Positions 1-10,484 of a stretch of DNA of 64,000 nt are shown piece by piece. The stretch comes from Cryptomeria japonica (Eukaryota > Streptophyta > Pinopsida > Cupressales > Cupressaceae): the NCBI RefSeq assembly GCF_030272615.1, contig NC_081406.1, forward strand, positions 218,312,997 to 218,376,996, read 5' to 3'. Numbering within the stretch: the first letter of the stretch is position 1; every line of letters starts with the position of its first letter. Made by a program: the position numbers and the translations under genes. Below the pieces are notes generated by a model. That model was not told where the DNA came from. It searched no databases and saw only the letters and a program-made list of their open reading frames with translations.

Positions 1-1374
1 TAACACTGTGAATCGGAATTTGTGCCAAAGTGAAGCAGTGTGTTTGTTCAAGGTGAACTGGCATATGGTTATGGGAACCGGCACATGGAAGCATTGTATG
101 ACTACCGATTGGTAGTCTCAACTTCAGGGTTTCCGATTGAAGTGCTTCAAGCCTGTGTGGCTCAACTGGTGACTTTGTGTGATGAGTTAGCATGGTAACA
201 AAGAACATATCGTGTTTCCACCTAAGCCTTGTGCATGTGAAGGATCTTGCATGAAGGAGATTGTTCCTATCTACCTCAGTATGTGCAAAGTCTATAAACA
301 GTGATAACATGTGATGGGTTATTAGCCGCTATAAAATCGGTGAAAAATGGACGATGGAGATTGGATCAAGACTATTGCATTTAATGCAGTGTGCTCAAGG
401 GTTAGGATTGAACCATTTGAATTCCTTAACCTAACAGGTTTTAGGGTTTAGGGTTTATGCTACTGACCTATCTGTTTTCCTATAAGGTTCATGTTGTGAT
501 TCTTTCTGAGGTGGTTGGCAAAAGTTGTGTGTGTGTATCCAAGAGAAGGGATACGTGATTCTTGCCAGACCAAAGGAGAGAAGTGATACCTATAGAGTGT
601 AAGTGTAGAAGGTGAAGAGGAGCTTAAGTGGATCTGCATTGGCATTGAGCTTTGTTACTAGATCATTGTAATACCTAGTGATCTCTAACCACCTCAATAG
701 TTGGAAAATCCCTTAACAGGGTAGCTTTAACCGGCTTGTTGTAAATCCTTTAATAGGGTGACTCAAAACAATTGAGTTCTTGAAATCCTCTAACAAGGTA
801 ACCTTTAACAGGGTTTAAGCCTTAACTGGGTATTCTTGCCATCCCTTAACTGGGTGATCCCTAACAGGATCGGTTCCTAGTAGAACCTATTGTATCAATC
901 TTTGAACGAACAAGGCTCCTAATAGAGCGGACTTCTAAAGAGTTCAAAAACAAGCTTGTGGGTATTCATCCCCACCGTGGTTTTTCCTAGTTGGGTTTCC
1001 ACATGAAAAATATGTGTGTTATGTGTGATGTCTTCCTCATGTGATGCTTTGTTGTTTTCTGTCAAGCAGTAAATCATGTTGATCTAGTTTCTCATATGTA
1101 TATCTTTGATGTTAGATTACTTGTTCATGTATTAGGGTGAAATGGAAATGAAGTGTTAGAGTATATGAGAAGATAGGTATCAACCAGTTTATGCTTGTCT
1201 TAGTTATTCTGGGTTTTTGCCGGTTGTACTCTGTTTTAGGACTGGTGTTACTATTTGTCTGTCAATGCATAGTGTCTACTGACAAGCCAGTTCAAGAGTG
1301 TGTTTTTGTCTGTACTGATTCACCCCCCCCTCTCAGTACTGGTTTGGTACTATTCTTTCATCATTGAGTTATCA
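1..1374 (+). repeat. LTR of copia family G, plus orientation, cut by the window edge
   Basis: This segment is the reverse complement, with scattered differences, of the complete LTR at 43100-44629. Shared landmarks include the TTTAGGG-type doublet at 439-457, the run of TTAAC..GGGT motifs at 660-920, and the terminal CCCCCCCTCTCAG box followed by an end in GTTATCA. About 100 bases of the LTR 5' end lie left of the window. No tRNA-Met primer site follows position 1374, so this is either a solo LTR or the 3' LTR of a plus-strand element. LINE sequence starts directly after it, so it may have inserted into the LINE. Confidence 0.85.
439..457 (+). promoter_or_regulatory. telomere-type TTTAGGG doublet (telo-box) inside LTR
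   Basis: Two consecutive TTTAGGG-type units lie inside the G-family LTR. The same site is kept in the other LTR copy at 44060-44078 as AAACCCTAAACCCTAAAC. AAACCCTAA is the known plant telo-box promoter element. A regulatory role in this LTR is inference. Confidence 0.5.
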
Positions 1375-1875
1375 GATCCTGCGAAGAATGTTAGTCCAGT
1401 CGTACCCTTGGAAGAGGGTGGAATCCCTCCAATGTCTAGCCTCTGGCTATCCTCTGATCCCTCTCCATCCCCCTTCATGGCTATGGGTAATAACTACCTC
1501 TCCCCCAAGCCTTTGGTGATTTCTATCCCCTCAACACCTATTTCAACCTTGATGGATCCATGACACCCCTAGGTGTGAAAAAGTTGTCAATCACAACCCC
1601 CCGTTTTCCTCTAGCGAGGCGGAGATGTCTGTTCAAACAGAAAAATCCCCCATACTGACTCCTCCTATGAAGTTATCACCACCTGGATCTCCTCTGGTGG
1701 ACAATGAGGAATGGATGACCTAGAAGAAGAAACCCAAGGCTAAGAAAGCAGATGTGGGGGTACTAAAAAATAAAGTCAGAAGACCTTTGGAGAGGGTATT
1801 GAGACATAAAGTGATGGCAAGGGACATTGCAAGGGGCAGACATCTGATCCTTTATGGAATCAACATAAATAAGAA

Positions 1876-2612
1876 ATGAAGTTCCTCTCCTGGAACATAA
1901 GGGGTCTCAACAGTCCCTAGAACCAATTCTCTATTAAACAGTATATCGTGGAAATGAAACTTGATATTTGTCTTCTTCTAGAGGTTAAAATGTCTTACCA
2001 AACTTTTGCAACCATTGTTGGTAAACTTTGGCCAGGGGCTACCTTTTTGTATGTGGATGCTATGGGGGCTTCTGGAGGAATTGCTACCCTTTGGGACCCC
2101 CTAAAAATCCAAGGAAAGATTTATGTTAGCAATCATAATTTCTTAGCGGTTACCTTTCAACATGATGTGCACCATTGGCACCTATTCAATATATATGCCC
2201 TCAACTCCAAAGTGGGAAGGCATCTGGTGTGGGAGGAAATTTCTGAACTCATCCTGGTGGACCAAAATACTAAGTATATGTTGGCTGGAGACATTAATAC
2301 CCCTCTCTACCCCTTTGAAAAATTTGGTGGGCTAGTTGATTTTACAGATAGCATGGGGGATCGCACCAACCTAATTAATGTTGCTAGCCTCTTTGATCTT
2401 GATCTTCAGGGTGTCCCTTACACTTGGTCAAATAATAGGAAAGACAATCACCTAATTCAAGTCAAACTGCATAGATTCCTCATCTCTACCAACTGGGATA
2501 TTGGTCACAACTCCTACCTTAAGACTCTCCCAAGGACTGCTTCTGATCATAACCCCCTCTTGCTCCATTGGAAGGATAGACCCTACTTGGGTCCGCCCCC
2601 CTTTTCGCTATG
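1876..2612 (+). pseudogene. LINE ORF2 endonuclease domain (broken)
   Basis: Apurinic/apyrimidinic-type endonuclease that nicks the target DNA to prime reverse transcription. Visible landmarks are SWNIRGLN at the start, a degenerate E-containing LLLEVKM (usually LQETK), AGDINTPL (usually GDFN), and ASDHNPLLL near 2540-2565, which holds the catalytic SDH triplet. An in-frame TAG lies at about 1918, soon after the start, and the reading frame shifts near 2600 before the linker to the RT. Metal-binding Asp and His positions are still readable but the gene cannot give a full protein. Identification rests on the motif order and on the RT downstream. Confidence 0.85.
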
Positions 2613-4551
2613 AGATTATGTGGGCCTCCCACCCTAATTTCAAAAACTTGGTCAAGGGTTGGTGGGCTACCATGGTTCAAGGGACTACTATGTTCAGAAT
2701 TACTAAGAAATTGAAACTCATCCACAGAGAAGTCAAAGGTTGGAATAAGGAAAATTTTGGTGACATCTTCAAGAAAAGAAAGGAGTTATGCTCTAGATTG
2801 GAACAACTCCAAAGAAGTATGGCAACAGGGGACCCCCCCCCCCCCCCAACTGTATGTAGGTTGAGGAAGAGGATTATCATAAGAATTGGAAGGAAATCCT
2901 GTCTAAAGAGGAAATCTACTAGAAACAAAGATCCAGAATCCAGTGGCTAAAAGAGGGTGACAGAAACTCGACCTTCTTCCATTGCTCGGCGAGAATTCAT
3001 AAAAGGTGAAACTTTATCAAAATTCTAAGGGATGACTCAAATCTGGAAATCACTGGTGATTCCCTAATTGGCCAAAATGCCACTGAATTCTTCATAAGAA
3101 TGTACACAGAGTCTGGAAGGAACAATGTGTCTTTCTAGGATAATCTTTTGAGTAATCTCCCTAATGCTATTGGAGAGGAGGATAATTATCAGCTACTTGT
3201 TCCTATCTCCTCAGAGGAGGTTTGTTTGGTAGCCTTTGTGATGGGGGACTTCAAGACCCCGGGCCCAGATGGCTTTTGCTTGGCATTTTTCCAAGATTAT
3301 TGGGACATCGTTAATTATGATGTTACTAAAGCAGTGAAAGATTTCTTCAAGACTAGTAAATTACTAAAAAAATTGAATAGCACTTACATTGTTCTTGTCC
3401 CTAAGTCATCAAACCCCAATTGCATGAAGGACTTCCAACCCATAAGGCTCTGCAATTCTATATACAAAATAATTTCCAAAGTCCTTGTGAATAGAATCAA
3501 GCCCCTTCTGGGAAAGTTTATCAGTCCTGACCAGAAAGGCTTTGTCCCTGGTTGCCAAATTTTGGACACTGGCATTGCCACTCATGAAATAATCCACTCC
3601 ATGGAGAGGAGTAGAATCCCAAGTATGGCTTTCAAGCTTGACATGTCAAAAGCCTATGATAAGGTAAACTGGTGCTTTTTATTTAAAACTCTCTCAAAAC
3701 TGGGCTTCAATCAGAAAGTGGTTGATATGATTTGAGAATGTGGTACTACGGTTCAGTTCTTGGTCTTAATCAATGGGACCCCTAGGGGCTGTTTTAAGAC
3801 TGAAAAAGGTATCTGGCAAGGAGACCCTCTGTCACCTTATCTTTTCATCATGATTGCAAAATTTTTGAGTAGAAATGTGGTTGATATGTTGATCAATGGC
3901 AGACTGTAGGGATTCAAAGCCGCTTCCATGATCCCCCCCTTAGTTATCCAACAATTTGTTGATGACACTTTTCTGTTTGAGATGTCTTTTGTCATGGAGG
4001 CTAAATTATGGAAGAACTTACTCGCAGATTATGCCAAGGCTTTTGGGAAATGTATCAATTATGATAAGAGTAATCTATTCTTCTTCAACACCCCTAATGA
4101 ACTTCAGCTTAAAATCCTCTCTATATTATGGTGTAAGACTATTGCTCTTCCAGGGACTTACTTGGGTCTCCCCCTCATGGTTAAAGAGGTCACTCCCACT
4201 TTTTGGAATACTATTCTTGAACGGATACAAAAGAAACTTGCTGGTTTGAAAGGGAAATTCCTTAGTAGTGTGGGAAAGCTTCAACTCTTGGTTGCTTCCC
4301 TCCAGGGCATCCCAGTTTACTTCCTTTCCTTGTTCAAACTATCTGGTGCTATGGGGGAAAAACTTGAGAAAATCCAAAGAACCTTCCTGTGGATGGGTAT
4401 GGAGGAAAAAATATGCCTTGCTCTGGTTAATTGGGACACTGTTTGCTTACCCAAATCCATGGGAGGACTTGGTATTAGAAAGATAAATGCCTTGAATAAG
4501 GCTTTAATTGCTAAAGTGGGATGGACCCTGGCTAAAGGTAAGGTGGATTGA
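2613..4551 (+). pseudogene. LINE ORF2 linker and reverse transcriptase (broken)
   Basis: RNA-dependent DNA polymerase of an L1-clade LINE. The linker (about 2615-2830) contains WNKENFGDIF. It is followed by a 14-16 base C-run near 2830-2847 and a frame-shifted stretch. The RT core runs in one frame from 3148: TPGPDGF, IVLVPKS, DMSKAYDKV (first catalytic Asp), GIWQGDPLSPYLF, and QFVDDTFLF at about 3949-3975 as the active-site box. LINEs usually carry F/YADD here, so Val replaces Ala. In-frame stops at 3733 (TGA) and about 3907 (TAG) split the domain. The thumb region continues to a TGA at 4549. Confidence 0.9.
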
Positions 4552-4959
4552 TGTAACATTATCAAGGCCAAGTACCTGGAAAGGGAACAATTCTATTGTA
4601 ACTTGAGTACAAGAGACCTCACTCAAGGATCTAAACTATGGAATAATATCATGAAAATTAGACCTGTTATCAGAGAAGGATTGAAATGAGAGATTGGAAA
4701 TGGTAGAAAGATTAGATTCTAAGAGGACTCTTGGGTGGAAGACAAACCTATGGAAAACACTTGTTTCCACCAAATTATGTATCACCTAAAGGAGCACCTA
4801 GGGGATTACATTGCTAATTATATGGAGTCGGGTAGAAGAAGATGGAAAAACATTGTCCAATTTTTCTCTAATCGGCTCAACATGTTACCCATGGTTTGGG
4901 AGATGTAGGATATTATGCTAGAATGTAGAATTCCCCTTCCTCCTCAGGAAGATAGATTC

Positions 4960-5463
4960 ATTTGGAAAGGGACCCAGTCGGGGGCTTTCTCAGTCAAGTA
5001 TTCTTACAGATAGCTCCTGAGACCCGCCAGCGATGTTGAGTGTTAAAGGAAGATATGGAACTCTCAACTGATCCCTGAAGTCAACTTCTTTTGGTGGTCC
5101 CTAATGCATGGAAAAATCTTAACTCGAGACAATCTTAAAAGGAGGGGCTTCCAACTTTCCAATAGATGCAATCTTTGTAAAGCCAAAGAGGAAACAATTG
5201 ACCACCTATTCATCCACTGCCCCTTCACTGGACACTTGTGGTCTAGGACTTTGGAAAAATGTAGCCTACAATGGGCCTTTCAGATTAGCATTAATCACTT
5301 TGTTACTGGTTGGACTTCTCCCTTCCACCACCCCTTGATCCTCCAACTATGGAGGCAGATCCCACCGCACATCTGCTGGAGGATATGGAAGGAAAGACAC
5401 AACATAATTTTCATAGATGTTGAAGCCCCCCCAGATAGTGTCTTCCACAATTGCCTCAAATGA
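4960..5463 (+). pseudogene. LINE ORF2 zf-RVT zinc-binding region
   Basis: From 5104 the frame reads HGKILTRDNLKRRG, then CNLCK and HLFIHC, which together fit the Cys-Cys-His-Cys zf-RVT domain found between RT and RNase H in plant LINEs. The upstream sequence (about 4960-5100) has frameshifts and stops, including TAG at about 5010. The zinc ligands themselves appear intact. The frame ends at a TGA at 5461. Confidence 0.75.
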
Positions 5464-5640
5464 TTCTTGATAACATATCCGTGACTAAGTGGAAAACCCC
5501 TCCCCAATCCTCCTAATTCGATGGAGAAAAAAATTGCTAAAGTCTGGAAGCGCCCCCCAGAGTTCAAACTCTTCAAAAATAGTGCTAAAATCAAAAGGTA
5601 AAAGACTAAATGGTTAGCCCCAAAACCCCAATGGCACAAA

Positions 5641-6003
5641 TTGAACTTTGATGGGTCTGCTCAAAATGTCTGCCAAGCTGGAGGTGGAATCATCTGTGAC
5701 CACTTGGGGAATACTGTGGAAGCCTACGCGGGCAACCTAGAGAACCATACTGTCACCCAAGCGAAGGGAATGACTCTCCTATGGGGTATGAGATTCACCA
5801 CATCCATTGGCATTAAACATTTGGAAATTGAAGGCGACTCACAGATCATTGTGGAAACGGTGAGTGGTAGATCTATTGCTGGGTGGAAAGTTGATCCCAT
5901 TTCAAGGGATTCCAAGATGCTTATGGATAACATTGAGGGATTCACCATCTGACATATCTTTAGAGAAGGGAATGCGGCTGCGGATTCCATGGTGGTGGTG
6001 GGA
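5641..6003 (+). pseudogene. LINE ORF2 C-terminal RNase H
   Basis: RNase H fold of the type fused to the end of many plant L1 LINEs; it removes RNA from the RNA:DNA hybrid. Visible are LNFDGSAQN (first Asp), a region ending LLWGMRF where the catalytic Glu is expected (the family reads AE.. but here AKGMTLL, so the Glu seems lost), IEGDSQIIVE (Asp), and after a TGA at about 5950 a continuation FREGNAAADS (final Asp). One internal stop and the altered Glu position make it non-functional. Confidence 0.8.
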
Positions 6004-6110
6004 AGGCTACAGAACAACTTATGATGCTGGAGGAACCCCAATCTACTACCAGTTACCACCAAGGTGATCTTGGAGACTAAAAAAAACCAAGTTCAATGAT
6101 GAACCCGTAT

Positions 6111-6546
6111 AACCATTAATAGATGAAGTGTGCCAATTTTCAAATTTCAAATTTAGAAGGGAAACCCGCCCATCATGGGCTCAACCTACCACGTAGCCAC
6201 AGATGGCCTTGTCATCACTTTCAAAAGGGATTTATTAATGAGGATGGTAATGATATCGAGAAAGGCTATTTTCTAATTATCATCCAGACAAAATTTATTG
6301 GCAGTGATGAAGGTGGCAACTGGGATAAGTCTAATCACAGTGGTTGGATTGAGGGTCCACATGAGTATAGTAAATTTCAAGATTACGATATCTACTTAGG
6401 CATAAGTTGCAATAATTACATCGGTTATGTGTGATTTTATCTCAAGACTGGGTTAGTTTTTTCACAACTCTGCTCTTGCTCTGGTTCGGCTTTGTGTTTT
6501 TGCTACCCTGTTTCTCCTCTACTCTATTAAGATAGAGGAAACAATT
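6111..6546. other. stretch between LINE and next frame, no gene recognised
   Basis: A 103-codon plus-strand open stretch (6123-6434) has no recognised motif and no start context that persuades me. It may be the 3' untranslated region of the LINE or the leader of the next frame, which begins at 6547. Confidence 0.4.
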
Positions 6547-7939
6547 ATGGGGGGTGACAGGCTAAGACTAAAACTTGACAAAACTGATGATTTTAAAGTG
6601 AAGTCGATGATGTGGTTTGTCTGTTTGGAAGGTGGGACTGAAATTTTTTTGTAAAGCATGAAAGGGAATGATGAGAGTTTGTCTAAGAAATTTGTGGCTT
6701 CCTGGGAGGATAGAAGGGTTACCATGGAGGGTATCTCCTTTGAAATAAATGAAGAAGTTATTTCTCAAGCGACAGGTCTATCTATGGAAGGGAGGAAATG
6801 GAAGAAACAGAGTCGCATTTTGGATGCCACCAGTCTGAACTAGTTCTTTCATGAAGGCGAAAACCTAGTGAAGAGGGCAGGCAGTTTCAACTAGGAGGAG
6901 ATTCCGCCTCCGTGGGACAAGGTCTCCTATATTGTTATAAAATACTTCACTTTGGAGGGAAGGTTGGAATATTTTACTATTACCACCTCCTGTTCCTTAA
7001 CCACCTTAGAAACAAGGATTTCATCTCCATTCCATTTTTCCTGCTTCATTCGTTGGATTCTAAAGTTAAGGATATTGCCGAGGCTAAGAAAAAAGGAAAA
7101 GACTTCCCCACTCTGCACCAAGGCCTCATCCTTTGTCTCTACAACTTCCACCTGGCCCTTTATCTGCCCTGAACTATCTCCTTCTAGAATGTGGCTGATA
7201 ACCACCCCCTGCTATTGCTATCATTAAACCCGATGCTAGCCCTCCTCAGCTTCCTAAAATTGGCTCCTGCAATAAGAAAAATAAAAAATGCCCTCTTGAG
7301 GATGTTAGAACCCCCAAGAAAGTTATAATCCAGGAGATTTATTCCAATATGGAAATTACTGATGAGGCCAACACCCCTCACCGTTCTATGAGATTGGCCT
7401 CCAAATCCCCTGAAAAATCGCTAAGAGACCCCTCCTCTTCCCATGAAACTACAAATTCAATCCCTTCTGAGAATGTGGCCCTATTCCAGTCTACCTCGAC
7501 CCCTCACTCTGTCAGCTCCACTCATGCATCTGAAAGCCCTAAAAATTCTATGAGTTCGGAGACCGGCCCCAAATCCCAAACTAATTCTCCCTCCCCGACG
7601 CTTAGGTTCGAGAAAATCATGGTCGTGGAGGAGGTGAGCAACATAAAGGATGAAGAAGGAAACAACCTGGTGGAGTTGGGCAAGAAAGTGGAGGTTTTGT
7701 TTGATAATGTATAGGAAATCACCAGCAGGATGGAGGCTATGGAAAACAAGTTGCAGGACATCTCCAAGTTTTCTTTGAACGTGATGCATTGCTCGGCGAT
7801 GACTCTGTGTCTCATGCAAGAAAATTCTATCAAAGGCAAAAGTAGGGAAGACGAGGACTATAGGGCCCTTTTTAAATTCTTCACCAAGGAATGGGCTAGG
7901 AAGCTTCCCCCCAGGAGGAGCTATGGAAAAAATAAATAG
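6547..7939 (+). pseudogene. unrecognised broken protein frame, about 460 codons
   Basis: I do not recognise this gene. An ATG at 6547 opens MGGDRLRLKLDKTDD. The frame continues through a TAA at about 6652 to a segment with VTMEGISFEINEEVIS and ATGLSMEGRKW, then a TAG at 6841. After that it reads IPPPWDKVSYIVIKYFTLEG and, after a shift near 6975-6990, FLNHLRNKDFISIPFFLLHSL and LHQGLILCLYNF. A Ser/Pro-rich low-complexity stretch (7349-7600) leads to a Glu/Lys-rich, possibly coiled-coil segment (7610-7860) and ends in ARKLPPRRSYGKNK at a TAG at 7937. The compositional order (globular, low-complexity, helical, basic tail) looks like a real former protein. The F-x-x-x-x-x-IS-x-ATGL pattern recalls plant mobile-domain-like proteins of transposons, but this is a weak resemblance. 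Confidence 0.5.
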
Positions 7940-8280
7940 TTGGTTTCTATGTCTCGGAAGGCTAGTTTTTTGTTTGGTCCTAGCTACCTACGGGCTGATA
8001 GTTTTATTTTATGTTTAGATGTGAGCTTATCCACCTGTTGCCTTGCATGGAAAAGGTTTATTATGTTTATTATGACTTTAATATATCTGCTGAACTTACA
8101 TAGAATGATCTTTTTCTTTGATATAGGTAAGTAAGAGGGATGTAATTTTGTTGATGTTCTGCTGATAGTTGGCTTGCCACTGTTTCCTTATTCTCTCTTG
8201 GGTCAGCCCCCTTGTTTTGGCTGCTACTAATATCAAAAACACAACTGGGAGAGCTAAAATGACCACTTGATGGTGTATTA
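7940..8280 (+). other. possible 3' tail of a non-LTR element
   Basis: No gene is seen. The segment is T-rich and ends at 8205-8240 with CTTGTTTTGGCTGCT followed by ACTAATATCAAAAAC. This resembles the way plant LINE 3' tails end just before a short A-rich tract. It could therefore be the end of a non-LTR element that includes the 6547-7939 frame. No target-site duplication was found. Confidence 0.35.
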
Positions 8281-9072
8281 TTCAAGGGAGACTCTTAACA
8301 AAACAATCTCTAATCAAATGACCTCCTTTATAAGAATAGAAGCATGCATTGGGCTTGTTTAATTAGACTTATGGTAGATTTAATTTGAAACCTTGACAAA
8401 TAAGTTTAATGTTCTTTGGTACTCGTTTATTTAGGGCTACTTCCACGCAAACCCTTGGATAAACTTTCAATCTCGAAAATTTGTCAGCATTATGTTTGCA
8501 CCATATAACTTTGTCCAACTAGGCCATAATTTCCTTCCAAAATGGTCTAAATGATAGGTTAAGGAAATGAAGCTCAACCCACATGGGGTAATATGAGTGA
8601 GATGGGCCTCCAGGATGCAAGTTGAAGTTTCAAGCTTGCAAATAACATATTTGCCCACAAATGACCCAAGTGTCATATTGCAAGACAACTTGAGCATGAT
8701 TTTTTGACTTAAACATATAGGACACATATCATTTTTCCAAGTCCTCTTAGGGATTCAATTTCCCATCCCTGACTTTCCCAATTTATTTGGGCCCATTTAG
8801 AAAAATCAACTTAAGAAGAGACACGTTTTAAGAAAAACAAAATAACTGTTTTAGTTTGACATTCAGAAATAACCTCAATAACATCATTAGAAAATTACAC
8901 TTATAAGGTTTTACTTGAATGGTCTTTTGGCATCATCACTCGTAATAGTTATATTTTTCTCCTTTACCATGTCTTCATAGATTCCTACATCGTGCAACTC
9001 ATTATCATCACTTTTCAACTTGGGATCTTTTGTTTTGTCTACAGTCTCGAGGTTAGAGTTCTCTCTAGCCAT
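8281..9072 (-). pseudogene. LINE ORF1-like relic, DUF4283 plus CCHC zinc knuckle
   Basis: Reading the minus strand from an ATG at 9072 gives MARENSNLETVDKTKD and an acidic N-terminus. Further down in shifting frames comes YYPMWVELHFLNLSFRPFW, then LDKVIWCKHNADKFSRLKVYP, RVCVEVALNK and a zinc knuckle ACFYSYKGGHLIRDC at about 8290-8340. This order matches the nucleic-acid-binding ORF1 protein of plant LINEs (DUF4283 followed by a C-x2-C-x4-H-x4-C knuckle). The second Cys of the knuckle has become Ser, and stops (for example TAG between FWKEIMA and LDKV) and frameshifts are present. It lies opposite in strand to the LINE at 1375-6110, so it belongs to another copy. Confidence 0.7.
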
Positions 9073-9178
9073 TCTAGCCACTTATTGTAGGCACATGAGG
9101 GCTTCAACATAGACAAAGATGCCCAAACATGGTGACTAAGGTTTGTAGGTTGTTGTTGTCCATTATTATTTTCACTCG

Positions 9179-10052
9179 CTAGAAAGTTGTCTTTGTTGGA
9201 TTCAAATCTATGCCTTGAGCTAAAACAATATATCCTAAAAGCTTGCTAGATGTGACTCTAAAAGCACATTTCTTTGGATTGAGATGCAACTTGAATTTTG
9301 CGAGAGCTTGAAAGATCTTATCATGGATCTCAAGATGTCCTTCTCTGGTGAATGATTTTTCTAACACGTCATCAACATAGTCTTCCATGAAGGTATGCAT
9401 CATGGCATGGAAAATTGTTGTAATTGCCCTTAGATATGTTGCGCCTGCATTCTTTAACCCAAAAGGCATGACGTTCCAGCAAAATGTGCCCCAAGGACAT
9501 ATGGAACTTGTCTTCTCCTAATCTTCATGTGCTATCCTGATTTGATTAGATCCCCAAAAAACATGCATTAAAGAAAACATGGCATGTCCAGCTATTAGAT
9601 CCACAATAATGTCTGTGTTTGGTAAGGGAAAGTCATCCTTTTGACACACTTTGTTGAGATCCCTGAAATCTGTGCATACCCTGATACTTTTAAATAGTTT
9701 AGAGATAGGTACGATGTTTGACACCTATTCTGGATAGGCAACTAATCTTACGAATCCCACATCTAAAAGTTTTTTTAATTTTGCTTTTACAAATAGAGCT
9801 ATGTGGGGATGCTTTTTTCTCAATTTTTGCTTCACTGATTTATCTCTAGGAGAGACATTTAGATGGTACATTATTAAATTAGGATCCAACCCTAGCATAT
9901 CTGCATATGACCAAGCAAATTTTATTTGTCTTTTTCTAAAACATTTGATGAAATTATTCCTCCCATGCTCTGACAGTGATGTTGTTGGACATATGATCCT
10001 TGGACTTGCTTGTGTATCAATGTTGACTGATTCTATTGGTTCAATAAACATT
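9179..10052 (-). pseudogene. gypsy C reverse transcriptase (broken)
   Basis: RT of element C. From right to left the minus strand reads FAWSYADMLGLDPNLIMYHL, KQKLRKKHPH, FVRLVAYPE, a TAG at about 9722, VCTDFRDLNKVCQKDDFPLP, VMPFGLKNAGATY and EDYVDDVLEKSF with the catalytic YVDD kept. It ends LLGYIVLAQGIDLNPTKTTF. Stops separate three open stretches (9725-10052, 9518-9724, 9179-9469). The DGFSGYNQI box of the intact gypsy I has become HVFWGSNQI, so a catalytic region is damaged. The upstream part of the same gene lies at 26598 and beyond, on the other side of copia B. Confidence 0.9.
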
Positions 10053-10251
10053 TGTTGGACACAATGGCTCACTGAGAGGGGGGTGAATCAGTGATTTAAA
10101 CTCTTTTCCTTCAACAAGGAGATTTTGGTAATATATAAAACAGACTGAGTGCTAACTAGTAACTTAAACAATGCAAGCGGAGTGTGTGAGAGGACTTACT
10201 AAAACATTAACATAACACATGCACAAGAATACATCACACAACACCAGATAT
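10053..10251 (-). repeat. copia B 3' LTR, first part
   Basis: Matches the beginning of the right LTR at 24939 onward (TGTTGGACACAATGG..CAACACCA). It stops at the solo-LTR insertion and resumes at 17873. It contains the G-run box GAGAGGGGGGTGAATCAGTG at about 10075-10094. Confidence 0.88.
10247..10251. repeat. target-site duplication GATAT, left copy of solo LTR
   Basis: GATAT here and at 17868-17872 flank the solo LTR exactly. They duplicate a site in the copia B LTR. Confidence 0.85.
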
Positions 10252-10313
10252 TGTTGGCATATGGACACTCCAATGAGACATTGTGTGTGATTGAATGTTT
10301 TGTCATTGATGGC

Positions 10314-10484
10314 AACCTTGCAATCCTATGGCATCGACAAGACATTATATTGGCAAAGCATTACTTAAGCAACCTTGCAATCCTATGGCACCGGCAAGAC
10401 ATTATACCGACAAAGCATTACTCAGGCAACCTTGCAATCCTATGGCACCGACAAGACATTATACCGGCAAATCATTACTCAAAC
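10314..10484 (+). repeat. 57-bp tandem repeat, three copies, in the solo LTR
   Basis: AACCTTGCAATCCTATGGCA recurs at 10314, 10371 and 10428, an exact 57-base period, with substitutions only. It lies in the presumed U3 part upstream of the TATA box at 10656, where copia LTRs often carry repeated enhancer-like units. Confidence 0.85.

Larger units (their letters stand above)
1375..6110 (+). mobile_element. degenerate plant L1-type LINE, 5' end lost
   Basis: Non-LTR retrotransposon that moves by target-primed reverse transcription. The order is a proline/serine-rich tail of ORF1 (about 1375-1870), then ORF2 with apurinic-type endonuclease, reverse transcriptase, CCHC-like zf-RVT domain and RNase H. 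ORF2 begins with an ATG at 1876 in the typical MKFLSWNIRGLN context. Many stops and frameshifts show it is dead. The 5' boundary is the LTR ending at 1374. The 3' end is not clear: the last recognisable coding lies near 6003, with a short A-run at about 6080 and no convincing poly(A) tail or target-site duplication. Confidence 0.85.

Noticed and set aside
1300-1563. 87-codon plus-strand frame at the LTR/LINE boundary
   Set aside because: It starts inside the LTR and runs into the LINE ORF1 tail, so it is a chance fusion and not a gene.
10314-10484. Possible CRISPR-like array
   Set aside because: Units are directly adjacent with no unique spacers, and the genome is eukaryotic.
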